Shown here piece after piece: positions 1 through 7,600 of a DNA stretch of 25,577 nucleotides; the first letter of the stretch is position 1; each line of letters opens with the position of its first letter. Under the pieces are notes generated by a model, which saw nothing but the letters and a program-made list of their open reading frames with translations, ran no database searches and was not told the DNA's origin. Location of the stretch: assembly GCA_022572105.1 (NCBI GenBank), contig JACZWN010000019.1, positions 1 through 25,577 on the forward strand, given 5' to 3'. This DNA is from Pseudomonadota bacterium (GTDB taxonomy: Bacteria > Pseudomonadota > Alphaproteobacteria > Kiloniellales > J153). The position numbers and the translations under genes are program-made.

Positions 1-77
1 GCCTCGCTCAGGCGCGCGACCAGGATCGGCGCCTCGGGCAGGAGGACGCGGCTTGCGCTTTGGGCGCTTGCCGTCAC
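1..77 (-). CDS. Partial CDS, unknown product (N-terminus only)
   Basis: The reverse strand stays open from a GTG at 75-77 to the window edge, giving about 25 residues that begin MTASAQSASRVLLPEAP. The GTG overlaps the TGA of the upstream gene in a GTGA arrangement, the same translational-coupling style seen between the two genes before it. This suggests a third member of the hydroxyacid dehydrogenase/phosphonopyruvate hydrolase operon. Too little is visible to name a family. The call rests on the overlap and the open frame only, and a short chance frame is possible in DNA this GC-rich. Confidence 0.45.
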   Translation of the reverse strand, partial: MTASAQSASRVLLPEAPILVARLSE

Positions 78-988
78 TCGCCGACCCCGATCAGCTCGAA
101 CAGCTCGGGCAGCGCGACGCAAAGCGCGTCGGCCTCGCGGCTGCGGTCGTGCGCCAGGATCGAGGCGGAAGCCTCGGTCATGGCCTGGTAGGCCGCGCGC
201 AGCAGATGGTTGGCGTGAATCACGATATCGGCGCCGCGCTCGAACAGCTCCCGATCGGTCACGAAGTTGTAGGCGGTCGGGATGCACAGAAGTGGCTTGG
301 CGATGCCGAGCTCATCGCAGAGCGGTCCGTAGGCGTCCAGGAAGGCGAAGATCTCCGCACCCGTTGGGTCCTTGGAGTGGATGACGATGCCGTCGGCCTC
401 GGACCCGAGATAGGCGCGCGCGCGCGCCAGCGCGTCGTCCAGGCCGGCGCCGGCGATCAGGCTCTCGATGCGCGCGAAGATCAGCATCTCGTCGCCGAGG
501 CAGGCCGCCTTGGCCTTGGCGATCTTGCCGGTGAAGACGGCCGGATCCTCCAGGTCGTGATGGACGCCCGGCGCCAGGCTGGTGCGCTTGGGGAAGACCT
601 TGTCCTCGACGATGACGAGCGACACGCCGAGCGCCTCGAGACGCGCGCAGAGATACTGGAAGGCGAGCGCGTCGCCCCCGGTATCGGCGTCGGCGATGAG
701 CGGCTTGGCGGTCGCCGCGGCGATCTCCTCGATGCTCTCGAGACGGCGCTCGAAGCGGGCCAGCTCGACGTCCGGCAGGGCGCGCGCGGCGGCGTTGGTG
801 AAGCCCGAGAGCCAGATGGCGTCGAATTCCTTCGTCGTGCCGTCCGGGGCCGCCGCCGATGCCGTGCTGCCGATGAGCGCGGAGAGCGGGTTGTGCGCCT
901 CGATGGCGCGGAGCTTCCGTCCCGCGGCGAGCATGGCCTTCAGTTGCCCGCGCCGGGTTTCCGCCAAGGTTCGATACTTGAGGGTCAT
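74..988 (-). CDS. PEP mutase/isocitrate lyase superfamily enzyme, probable phosphonopyruvate hydrolase
   Basis: A 304-residue TIM-barrel enzyme of the PEP mutase family. Visible family motifs are an AHNPLSA segment near residue 31, WLSGF at 59-63, the Mg-binding DADTG at 100-104, EDKVFPKRTS at 128-137, RIES at 173-176, HSKDP at 204-208 and HANHLLR near the C-terminus. Phosphonate-making PEP mutases carry EDK-x5-NS; here the Asn position is Thr136. As I recall the family literature, Thr at this position is characteristic of phosphonopyruvate hydrolase (phosphonopyruvate + water to pyruvate + phosphate), so hydrolase is favoured over mutase. The start is the ATG at 986-988, which overlaps the stop of the preceding dehydrogenase gene by 4 bp (ATGA), so the two are probably translationally coupled. 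Alternatives are a mutase or another C-C/P-C lyase of the superfamily. The substrate is inferred, not shown. Confidence 0.8.
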   Translation of the reverse strand: MTLKYRTLAETRRGQLKAMLAAGRKLRAIEAHNPLSALIGSTASAAAPDGTTKEFDAIWLSGFTNAAARALPDVELARFERRLESIEEIAAATAKPLIADADTGGDALAFQYLCARLEALGVSLVIVEDKVFPKRTSLAPGVHHDLEDPAVFTGKIAKAKAACLGDEMLIFARIESLIAGAGLDDALARARAYLGSEADGIVIHSKDPTGAEIFAFLDAYGPLCDELGIAKPLLCIPTAYNFVTDRELFERGADIVIHANHLLRAAYQAMTEASASILAHDRSREADALCVALPELFELIGVGE

Positions 989-1932
989 GGGCGTTCCCGT
1001 CCCTGGTTCAGCACGCGCAAGACACTCTCGACCGTGACCGCGCTCAGCCGGTGGTTCGACTCCTCGGTGAGGCCGGCGACATGCGGCGTAAGGATGAGAT
1101 TGGGCACGCCGGCGAATCGGGCCCCGGCCGCGGCCGAGAGCGGCTCCTCCTCGAAGACATCGACCACCGCGCCGCCCAGGCGCCCGGCCGCGAGCGCGGC
1201 GACCAGCGCCGCCTCGTCCACAACGCCGCCGCGCGCCGTATTGACCAGCACGGCATCGGGCTTCATGCGGGCGAGCGCGGCTTGGTCGATCAGATGCCGG
1301 GTCTCCTCGGTCAAGGGCACGTGCAGGCTGATCGCATCCGACTCTTCGAGCAGGCGCCCCAGTTCGACCCGTTCGGTTTTCAGTATGCGCCATACCGGGT
1401 CCTCGGGCGGCACATAGGGGTCGCTGGCCATAAGCCGCATGCCCAGCGCGCCGGCACGCGCCGCGGTATGGCGTCCGATGTCGCCGAGCCCGACGATTCC
1501 CAGCCGCTTTCCCGCCAGCTCCTTGCCGATCGATTCCAGCCTCGGCCAGGCGCCGGCGATCACCCGGTCGGTGGCGAGAAAGGCGCCGCGGTACAGGAGC
1601 AGCAGCCCGGCGATCGCGTATTCCGCGACCGCGACCGCGTTGGCGCCGCGCGCCGGGAAGACCGGGATGCCGCGCGCCTTGCAGGCTTCGAGGTCAATGC
1701 GCTCCAGGCCGACGCCGAGGCGGCCGACGACTCTTAGATTGGGGGCGTGGTGGAGCAACTCCGGACCCACCCGCGTGCGGTTGCGGACGATGAGCGCGCG
1801 GCAATCCCCGAGGGCGGCGACCAGGTCCGCGGGCCGGTCGACCAGATCCTTCTCGTAGAGCACGTCGTGGGTCGCGGCCAGGGCGCGCGCAACCTCGTCG
1901 TCCATGAACTCCGTGATCACGATGTCGGCCAT
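985..1932 (-). CDS. D-isomer-specific 2-hydroxyacid dehydrogenase (NAD-dependent)
   Basis: A 315-residue dehydrogenase with the usual two-domain layout. The Rossmann motif GLGDIG lies at 148-153, and an Asp at 171 at the end of the second strand favours NAD over NADP. The catalytic triad is Arg234 (NTARGG), Glu263 (DVFEEEP) and His284 (TPHVAG). The N-terminus (MADIVITEF) resembles proteins annotated as (S)-sulfolactate dehydrogenase or phosphoglycerate-dehydrogenase-like. The gene overlaps the phosphonopyruvate hydrolase-like gene by 4 bp, so its 2-oxoacid product or substrate may be phosphonopyruvate (3-phosphonolactate as the hydroxyacid), by analogy with sulfolactate/sulfopyruvate. That substrate is an inference from context. 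It is transcribed divergently from the ECF sigma gene, with 80 bp between the starts. Confidence 0.88.
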   Translation of the reverse strand: MADIVITEFMDDEVARALAATHDVLYEKDLVDRPADLVAALGDCRALIVRNRTRVGPELLHHAPNLRVVGRLGVGLERIDLEACKARGIPVFPARGANAVAVAEYAIAGLLLLYRGAFLATDRVIAGAWPRLESIGKELAGKRLGIVGLGDIGRHTAARAGALGMRLMASDPYVPPEDPVWRILKTERVELGRLLEESDAISLHVPLTEETRHLIDQAALARMKPDAVLVNTARGGVVDEAALVAALAAGRLGGAVVDVFEEEPLSAAAGARFAGVPNLILTPHVAGLTEESNHRLSAVTVESVLRVLNQGRERP

Positions 1933-1953
1933 GCGCGCCCGTCCCCGGTTCCA

Positions 1954-1981
1954 TTGCCTCGGCTCCGGCTTCGACTATAGC
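1954..1981 (+). promoter_or_regulatory. Candidate sigma70-type promoter for the ECF operon
   Basis: TTGCCT at 1954-1959 and TATAGC at 1976-1981 are separated by 16 bp in the divergent gap between the hydroxyacid dehydrogenase and the sigma factor. Transcription would begin near 1988, about 25 bases before the ATG at 2013. The match is by eye only. Confidence 0.3.
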
Positions 1982-2012
1982 CGCACGCGCGCCGCCGGTG
2001 TACCACTGTGCC

Positions 2013-2576
2013 ATGGTAAAGGGCGCGGGACCCGCGCGGGCCGAGTTCGACGATCTGGAGCGCCTGGTAGCCGGGGAAAAAGCCGCCTGGGACCGCTTCG
2101 TCGCCCGCTACGCCCCGGTCATATTCGCCGCGGTCCGGCGCAAGCTGGCCCCGGCCGGGCGGACCGGTGATGCCGAGGACGTGGCCCAGGACGTCTTTAT
2201 CCGCATCTGCGCGCGCGATTTTCGGCTGATCCGGAACTACGACGCCAGCCGCGCCAAGCTTTCGACCTGGCTCACGGTGATTGCGCACAGCGCCTCGATC
2301 GACCACCTGCGCCGGCAAAAGCGCGCGACCCAGCCGCTCGACACCGTGCCCGAGGCGCGCCTCGCGGTGGATCCGCCCAAGGACCCGGTCAAGATCGATA
2401 TCCCGCCGGGCCTCCTGTCGCCGCGCCAGGCGCTGGTGCTGGAAATGCTGTACCAGCGCGAGATGGAGGTCGCCGAAACCGCGGAAATCCTGGGCGTCGA
2501 ACCGCAGACCGTGCGCAGCACCCACCACAAGGCGCTGGTCAAGTTGAGGGCCCATTTCCACGAAGAGGATTTTTAG
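2013..2576 (+). CDS. ECF-family RNA polymerase sigma factor
   Basis: A 187-residue sigma70-type factor containing only regions 2 and 4, the usual ECF plan. Region 2 runs from about residue 20 (WDRFVARYAP) through DAEDVAQDVFIRI and STWLTVIAHSASIDHLRRQ. Region 4 contains LSPRQALVLEMLYQREM and the helix-turn-helix VAETAEILGVEPQTVRSTHHKAL. The ATG at 2013 was chosen; an in-frame GTG at 1998 would add five residues (MYHCA). It is followed by an anti-sigma-like membrane protein and a periplasmic sensor-like protein on the same strand. It therefore probably directs a small envelope or metal stress regulon under anti-sigma control. The inducing signal cannot be read from the sequence. Confidence 0.9.
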   Translation: MVKGAGPARAEFDDLERLVAGEKAAWDRFVARYAPVIFAAVRRKLAPAGRTGDAEDVAQDVFIRICARDFRLIRNYDASRAKLSTWLTVIAHSASIDHLRRQKRATQPLDTVPEARLAVDPPKDPVKIDIPPGLLSPRQALVLEMLYQREMEVAETAEILGVEPQTVRSTHHKALVKLRAHFHEEDF

Positions 2577-2579
2577 GTT

Positions 2580-2604
2580 GGAATAAGGGGATGTTCTGAC
2601 CGTG
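2580..2604 (+). promoter_or_regulatory. Possible ECF-type promoter inside the sigma/anti-sigma operon
   Basis: GGAAT at 2580-2584 is followed after 16 bp by CGTG at 2601-2604. This resembles the GGAA...CGT promoters used by many ECF sigma factors. It lies between the sigma gene stop and the anti-sigma start, so it could give autoregulated expression of the anti-sigma and sensor genes. Single-site pattern match only. Confidence 0.3.
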
Positions 2605-2642
2605 AATGACGTAGAATCAGCAGAAGCGGAGAATTGTGGGTC

Positions 2643-3161
2643 ATGAGCAAGGAATTTCAGAACGGCCAGGCAGGCGCCGAGCTGTGGGCGCGCGCGCGGG
2701 AGGGCTGGCGCGCGGCCGCGCCGCGGCCCGAGGCGCCGGAATCCTTGACCCTGGCCGCCTACCTGGACGGCACGCTGGACGAGGCGGCGCGCGCGCGGGT
2801 CGAGGCCTGGATGGCCGCTTCGCCGGAGGCGCTGGAGATGGTGATTTCCGCGCGTTCGGCCCAGGCCGCGGCGCCCGAGGCCGCCCCGGAGGGCCTGATG
2901 AGCCGCGCCCAAGGGCTGGTCCGCGCGCCCCCGCGCGCGAACCGAGCCCGCCTCGGCGCCTGGTTGAGCGGGCTCATTGCGTTCCAGGTGGAGGCCTGGC
3001 GCCCGGTCGCCTGGGCCGGCGTGACCGCGGCCCTGCTGGTGGTCTCGACGGGCGGGTTCGAGCTCGGCCGCCAGGGCGCGCAGCGCATGGCCCCGGTCCA
3101 GACCGCCGCGAGCGACGACCTCGGCTTCGGCCTGAGCGACCCGGCCGACGAGCTGCTCTAG
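2643..3161 (+). CDS. Anti-sigma factor-like membrane protein
   Basis: 172 residues from the ATG at 2643. The N-terminal half holds SLTLAAYLDGTLDEAARARVEAW, which matches the helical sigma-binding domain of anti-sigma factors (an L-x-AYLDG-x-L core). It lacks the His/Cys residues of the zinc-binding (ZAS) type. A single hydrophobic segment (about 121-138, VAWAGVTAALLVVSTGG) follows, with a short acidic tail ending in DPADELL. The likely topology is cytoplasmic N-terminus, one membrane span and a short periplasmic tail. Its position directly after an ECF sigma gene and 10 bp before a periplasmic sensor-like gene supports the role. No strong family signature beyond the helical domain is visible, so the function rests partly on context. 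Confidence 0.72.
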   Translation: MSKEFQNGQAGAELWARAREGWRAAAPRPEAPESLTLAAYLDGTLDEAARARVEAWMAASPEALEMVISARSAQAAAPEAAPEGLMSRAQGLVRAPPRANRARLGAWLSGLIAFQVEAWRPVAWAGVTAALLVVSTGGFELGRQGAQRMAPVQTAASDDLGFGLSDPADELL

Positions 3162-3171
3162 GAGAACCTGG

Positions 3172-3648
3172 ATGCGCGCGAAACTTCCATGGGTCTTGCT
3201 GGCCGTGTCGCTGGTCGCCAATGCCGTGCTTGCCGGCGCCGTGTACACCCTGACCAGCACCGCAGATCCGGCGGCCAAACGGGCCGCCCATGTGGAATCG
3301 GTGATCCAGCGCCTGGGGCTCAACCCGGAGCAGCGCGATGGCCTGCTGGCGCTGCGCGAGAAGGCGCGGCAAGGGCGCCAGGGAATGCGCGAAGGGCGCA
3401 AGAGCCGGCGCGCCGCCTTTCTCGCCGAGCTCGGCAAGCCGGCCTTCGACCGCGCGGGGGTGCTGGCGTTGATGGAGGCGCGCTCGGCCGAGCGGCGCTC
3501 GCGCATCGTAGACGTCGCCCAGGACCTGCACGCCTATCTCGCGACGCTCTCGCCCGAGCAGCGCCGGGAGTTCCTCGCCATGGCGCGCGAGCGCGGCTTC
3601 CTGTACCGGCTGTTCGGCCGTGGGCGTCCGCCGCGCGCCGACCGCTAG
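3172..3648 (+). CDS. Periplasmic Spy/CpxP/CnrX-like sensor protein (heavy-metal sensor family)
   Basis: 158 residues with an N-terminal membrane anchor or uncleaved signal (LPWVLLAVSLVANAVLAGAVYTL). A largely helical, charged periplasmic domain follows. Two LxPEQR motifs (LNPEQRDGLLAL and LSPEQRREFLAM) match the LTxxQ repeat of the Spy/CpxP/ZraP/CnrX group. AGGAGAA overlapping the upstream stop is a good ribosome binding site for the ATG at 3172. In Cnr-type systems such a protein binds the signal and acts through the membrane anti-sigma. This one has only two His and no Cys, so classical metal coordination is not obvious, and a membrane or folding stress signal is equally possible. Confidence 0.75.
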   Translation: MRAKLPWVLLAVSLVANAVLAGAVYTLTSTADPAAKRAAHVESVIQRLGLNPEQRDGLLALREKARQGRQGMREGRKSRRAAFLAELGKPAFDRAGVLALMEARSAERRSRIVDVAQDLHAYLATLSPEQRREFLAMARERGFLYRLFGRGRPPRADR

Positions 3649-3734
3649 GTTGCCGCGCGCCGTTGACGCCGGACCATGGCGCCCCTAGGTTTCCGGACGA
3701 CTGGCAACCAAAGCAAATTGGCGCACCACCCACG

Positions 3735-5336
3735 ATGACCAGCGAGCGCGATCTGGCCGAGGCCGCACGGGCCTGGCCCTTCGTCGAAGCACGCAATCTG
3801 ATAAAGCGCTTGAACGGCAAGATGCCGGAAAAGGGCTACGTCCTGTTCCAGACCGGTTACGGGCCGTCCGGGCTGCCCCATATCGGGACCTTCGGCGAGG
3901 TCGTGCGGACCACGGTGGTGCGCCAGGCCTTCCGGCGGCTGAGTCCCATACCGACGCGCCTGTTCTGCTTCTCCGACGACATGGACGGCTTGCGCAAGGT
4001 GCCGAACAACCTGCCCAACCAGGACATGATGGCCGCGCACCTGGGCAAGCCGCTGACCGCGATCCCCGATCCCTTCGGCACCCACGAGAGCTTCGGCCAT
4101 CACAACAACGCGCGCCTGCAAGCCTTCCTCGACGACTTCGGCTTCGATTACGAGTTTCAGTCCTCGACCGACTGGTACACCTCGGGACGCTTCGATGCCG
4201 CCCTGCTCCGGGTGCTGGAATGCTACGACGAGGTGATGGCGATCATGTTGCCGACGCTGGGGCCGGAGCGGCGCCAAACCTACTCCCCGTTCCTGCCGAT
4301 CTGTCCCGAGACCGGCCGGGTCTTGCAGGTCCCGGTGGTCGCGCGCGACGCGGAGGCGGGCACCATCACCTACCGCAACGAGGCCGGAGCCCTGGTCGAG
4401 GCGCCGGTCACCGGCGGCCGTTGCAAGCTGCAGTGGAAGCCGGACTGGGCCATGCGCTGGTACGCGCTCGACGTCGACTACGAGATGTCGGGCAAGGACC
4501 TGATCGACTCGGTCATCGTCGGCGCGCGCATCGAGAAGGTGCTCGGCGGCCGGCCGCCGGCCGGCTTCAACTACGAGCTGTTCCTCGACGAGAACGGGCA
4601 AAAGATATCCAAGTCCAAGGGCAACGGCCTGACGGTCCAGGAATGGCTGACCTACGCGCCCCAGGACAGCCTGACGCTGTTCATGTACCAGAAGCCGCGC
4701 GCGGCCAAGCGGCTCTACTTCGACGTCATCCCGCGCACGGTGGAGGACTACCTGTCGTTCCTGGCGCGCTTCGAGGCCGAAGACGCGGCCAAGCGCCTGG
4801 AGAATCCGGTCTGGCACATCCACGACGGCAAGCCGCCCAAGCCCGGAACCGGGCTCGGCTTCGCCATGCTGCTCAACCTCGCCAGCGTCTGCAACACCGA
4901 GGACCCGGCCGTGCTCTGGGGCTTCATCTCGCGCTACGCGCCCGAGGCCAGCCCGGAAAACGCGCCGATCCTGGACGCCCTCGTCGGCTGCGCCATCCGC
5001 TATTACCGGGACTTCGTGAAGCCCAAAAAGAAGTACCGCGCGCCGAGCGAGACCGAGCGCGCGGCGCTAGCCGACCTGCTCGCCGAGCTCGAGGCCCTGC
5101 CCGAGGATGCCGACGGCGAAACCATCCAGACCCAGGTCTACGAGGTCGGCAAGCGCCACGACTTCCCCGAGTTGCGCGCCTGGTTCAAGGCGCTCTACCA
5201 GATCCTGCTGGGCCAGGAGCAGGGCCCGCGCATGGGCTCGTTCATGAGCCTCTACGGCCTCGAGGAGAGCCGGGTGCTGCTGCGCCGCGCGCTGGCCGGC
5301 GAGGACCTGGCCGAAACCGGCGAAGCGGCGGAGTAA
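3735..5336 (+). CDS. lysK: Lysyl-tRNA synthetase, class I
   Basis: A 533-residue class I aminoacyl-tRNA synthetase that charges tRNA(Lys) with lysine. The nucleotide-binding HIGH-type signature is GPSGLPHIGT (His49) and the KMSKS loop is KISKS at 290-294. Between them lie FCFSDDMDGLRKVP and EMSGKDLIDS, both typical of archaeal-type LysRS-I, which is standard in many alphaproteobacteria. The start is the ATG at 3735 (MTSERDLAEAARAWPF). The open frame extends much further upstream, but that extension only shadows the preceding sensor gene in another frame. The TAA stop (5334-5336) is the first three bases of a dispersed repeat, so the end of the gene abuts a 263-bp inverted-repeat element. Confidence 0.96.
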   Translation: MTSERDLAEAARAWPFVEARNLIKRLNGKMPEKGYVLFQTGYGPSGLPHIGTFGEVVRTTVVRQAFRRLSPIPTRLFCFSDDMDGLRKVPNNLPNQDMMAAHLGKPLTAIPDPFGTHESFGHHNNARLQAFLDDFGFDYEFQSSTDWYTSGRFDAALLRVLECYDEVMAIMLPTLGPERRQTYSPFLPICPETGRVLQVPVVARDAEAGTITYRNEAGALVEAPVTGGRCKLQWKPDWAMRWYALDVDYEMSGKDLIDSVIVGARIEKVLGGRPPAGFNYELFLDENGQKISKSKGNGLTVQEWLTYAPQDSLTLFMYQKPRAAKRLYFDVIPRTVEDYLSFLARFEAEDAAKRLENPVWHIHDGKPPKPGTGLGFAMLLNLASVCNTEDPAVLWGFISRYAPEASPENAPILDALVGCAIRYYRDFVKPKKKYRAPSETERAALADLLAELEALPEDADGETIQTQVYEVGKRHDFPELRAWFKALYQILLGQEQGPRMGSFMSLYGLEESRVLLRRALAGEDLAETGEAAE

Positions 5337-5598
5337 TACCAAATCTCGTTGATACGGACCCATTTCACCGCCATCCCTTGCCCGCCGGATAGGCGCGGGT
5401 TGCGCCGCGGTGCGGGCACCGCAAGCAGCCCGCAAGGACGCCGGCGGACAAGGATGGCGGCCTTCGGTGGGGCGGATTGGCCCTCCGGCAGCGTTGCGCG
5501 GCTTACCCGATACCCCGCATCGCGGCCAGCGCCACGCGCCTAACCGGGAGGGCCAATCCGCCACCATGAAATGGGTCCGTATCAACGAGACTTGGTAT
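5336..5598. repeat. 263-bp MITE-like element with 32-bp terminal inverted repeats
   Basis: Arms at 5336-5367 and 5567-5598 are inverted copies differing at one position; each carries CTCGTTGATACGGACCCAT. Inside are two further inverted repeats. One is 5369-5388 against 5441-5460 (around CGCCATCC...CCGCCGG). The other is a perfect 16-bp pair, GGCGGATTGGCCCTCC at 5471-5486 with its complement at 5547-5562. The whole can fold into a cruciform-like compound hairpin. It fills the gap between the convergent lysK and aminotransferase genes, so it may also serve as a two-way terminator. It holds no convincing coding frame. The arms belong to the same dispersed family as the solo copies at 6514, 16069 and 23074. 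Confidence 0.85.
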
Positions 5599-5617
5599 AA
5601 CGCGGCACCTTCCGCGC

Positions 5618-6463
5618 CTACTTGAAGGCCCAGTCCCAGTACAGCTTACGGGCCTGGCGGTAGACGGGGCCGGGCTGCAGGTCGCGGGTCTCGACGCGGG
5701 TGATCGGCAGGACCTTGATGTAATTCCCGGTGGTGAAGACCTCGTCGGCGGCGAGCACCTCGTCCCAGGTGATGGTGCGCTCGTGGACCGTAACGCCGGC
5801 CGCGCGCAGCAGCTTGGCGACGCGGTTGCGCGTGATGCCGGCGAGGAAGGTGCCGTTCGCGGCCGGGGTGTGCGCGGCGCCGTCCTTGGCGATCCAGATG
5901 TTGGCCGTCGCCAGCTCGGCGACGTTGCCGTTGCCGTCGAGAACCACCGCGTTGTCGAAGCCCCCCTCCGCCGCCTCGACCAGCGCGCGCCCGGAATTGG
6001 GATAGAGGCAGGACGCCTTGGCGTTGGTCGGCGCCATGCTCGGCTCCGGGCGCCGGATGCTCGACAGGCAGATGGAAAAGTCGCCGGGCTCGGGCATCGG
6101 CGCCTCGTGGACCGAACAGCAGAAGCGCGTGCTGTCCGGGTTGGGCATGACGAAGAACTTGTCCGCGCCTTCCTCGGCCCAAAGCATCGGGCGCACGTAG
6201 AGATGCGTGCCCGCGGGGAAGCGGCCGATGCCGTCCTTGGCGATCTCCAGGACCTCCTCGGCCGAATGCACCGGCTTGAGGCCGAAGGCCCGCGCCGAAT
6301 CGACCAGGCGTCGGCAATGCAGGTCCAGGTCCGGGGTCACCCCGTCGAAGGCGCGTCCGCCGTCGAAGACCACCGAGGCCATCCAGGTCGCGTGGGTCAT
6401 GGGTCCGAGGATCGGCGGATTGCCCTCCAGCCACTTGCCGTCGATGAAATGGATCGGCGTCAT
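5618..6463 (-). CDS. Class IV (branched-chain/D-amino-acid type) PLP aminotransferase
   Basis: 281 residues of the fold-type IV aminotransferase family (IlvE/DAT/ADC lyase). The PLP-binding lysine is Lys149 in TNAKAS, followed by the usual tyrosine in CLYPNSGRA, and VAELATANIW (Glu183) is the conserved phosphate/PLP segment. HLYVRPMLW and the late FTTGNYIKVLPITRV match branched-chain aminotransferase-like proteins. The start was set at the ATG at 6461-6463 because GGAG lies six bases upstream; an ATG eight codons earlier has no such site. It probably interconverts a branched-chain or related 2-oxo acid and amino acid with glutamate, but exact specificity cannot be read. It converges on lysK across the inverted-repeat element. 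Confidence 0.9.
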   Translation of the reverse strand: MTPIHFIDGKWLEGNPPILGPMTHATWMASVVFDGGRAFDGVTPDLDLHCRRLVDSARAFGLKPVHSAEEVLEIAKDGIGRFPAGTHLYVRPMLWAEEGADKFFVMPNPDSTRFCCSVHEAPMPEPGDFSICLSSIRRPEPSMAPTNAKASCLYPNSGRALVEAAEGGFDNAVVLDGNGNVAELATANIWIAKDGAAHTPAANGTFLAGITRNRVAKLLRAAGVTVHERTITWDEVLAADEVFTTGNYIKVLPITRVETRDLQPGPVYRQARKLYWDWAFK

Positions 6464-6513
6464 GCGTGTCTCCGCGCTCGCACACAAACCATTCGGGCGA
6501 CCGCCCGATCTCT

Positions 6514-6543
6514 ATGGGTCATTATCAGCGCTCCTTGGTATTA
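6514..6543 (-). repeat. Solo copy of the TAATACC/GACCCAT dispersed repeat
   Basis: Read on the minus strand it begins TAATACCAAGGAGCG, continues CTGATAAT and ends GACCCAT, matching the arms of the 263-bp element apart from a few positions. It lies between the S24 repressor gene and the start of the aminotransferase gene, so it is in or near the aminotransferase leader. Confidence 0.75.
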
Positions 6544-6639
6544 GCATAGCCGCGCGACCCGGCCAGGCAAAAGCGAGCGCGTGCGGGCTTGCCCGCGCCC
6601 AAGACGCGCTCGAAGGGCAGGCGTCGTTTGCAGTGGGAG

Positions 6640-7272
6640 CTACTGGCTGGCCCAGACGATGCGCGCCATCCAGTCGATCTCCTCGACGTTCAGGGTGCGG
6701 TCCGGGTGCGCCGCGTTCAGCGACACGAGCTCGACCTTGCGGGCACTCTGGCGCGCCAGCTCCTTGGCCATGACCTCGCCGTCCCGGGTCCTGACCACGA
6801 CACGGTCGCCGCGCCGGATGCCGGCGCCCGGCGAGACCACGATGGTGTCGCCGTCGCGGTAGATCGGCTCCATGCTCTCGCCGCTGATCTCGAGAGCGAA
6901 AGCGTGGAGATCGCCGATCTGGGGAAACAGCACCTCGTCCCAGCCGCTGCCCGTGGGATAGCCGGCGTCGTCGAAGTAACCCTTGTCGCCGGCCTGGGCG
7001 TAGCCGATGACCGGGATGCGCTGGGCCAGTACCGAGGCGTTGCCTTCGCCCATCTGGGCGACGAACTCGGCCAGGGAATCGCCGGTGGCGTTCAGGACCT
7101 TGGAGACGGATTCCGTGCTCGGCCAGCGTTGCTTGCCTTCCTTCGTTATGCGCTTGCTCTTGTTGAAGGTGGTCGGGTCGAGACCCGAACGCCGGGCCAG
7201 TCCCGAAGCGGACATCCCGTGCTTCTCGGCCAGGCGGTCGATGGCCCGCCAAATATCTGCGTGTTTCAACAT
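6640..7272 (-). CDS. HTH transcriptional repressor with S24 (LexA-like) peptidase domain
   Basis: 210 residues. The N-terminal 65 form an XRE-like helix-turn-helix (SASGLARRSGLDPTTFNKSKR). The C-terminal half is a LexA/CI-type S24 domain with a candidate Ala94-Gly95 cleavage bond, nucleophile Ser133 in SGESMEPIYRDGD and general base Lys170 in VMAKELAR. Such proteins repress genes by DNA binding and can be inactivated by RecA-stimulated self-cleavage. This one is of the chromosomal alphaproteobacterial type rather than LexA itself, since it lacks the LexA winged helix. The start is the ATG at 7270-7272, with GAG six bases upstream. It sits alone, followed by a dispersed repeat and facing a 480-bp non-coding region with tandem repeats. 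Its targets are unknown. Confidence 0.9.
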   Translation of the reverse strand: MLKHADIWRAIDRLAEKHGMSASGLARRSGLDPTTFNKSKRITKEGKQRWPSTESVSKVLNATGDSLAEFVAQMGEGNASVLAQRIPVIGYAQAGDKGYFDDAGYPTGSGWDEVLFPQIGDLHAFALEISGESMEPIYRDGDTIVVSPGAGIRRGDRVVVRTRDGEVMAKELARQSARKVELVSLNAAHPDRTLNVEEIDWMARIVWASQ

Positions 7273-7600
7273 ATCACTCTTTTTCTAACCCAGTCCCGAA
7301 CGCTTTACGAAGGAAAAATCCCACGGCCATCGGCGTTTCGTGGCCGCTGCCCGATTGCAACCGAAACAGTGATGCCGGGTCAACGTGCCGTAACGAGAAT
7401 CGCTGCGCGACCGATTCGCGCGGCGGTACCCCCCATCCACGCGCCCGGCGCACATGCCCTCGGTGCCGGAAACGACCAAGCAAACACCGTGCCAAACGAT
7501 CGTCGGCGCGCTGCGACGGGGGTCCGCCAGGCCGAAACGACCGGGATTGGCGGATTGCCGCCGGAACCGGGGCGCGCGGTCCCGGCCCGGCGCCCGCCCG

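Noticed and set aside
3189..3734. Long upstream extension of the lysK frame, giving 715 residues
   Set aside because: The extra N-terminus is Arg/Ala-rich, shadows the sensor gene in another frame, and LysRS-I homology begins at the ATG at 3735.
5349..5543. Small plus-strand ORFs inside the 263-bp element
   Set aside because: They are formed by the inverted repeats themselves and have no features of a protein.
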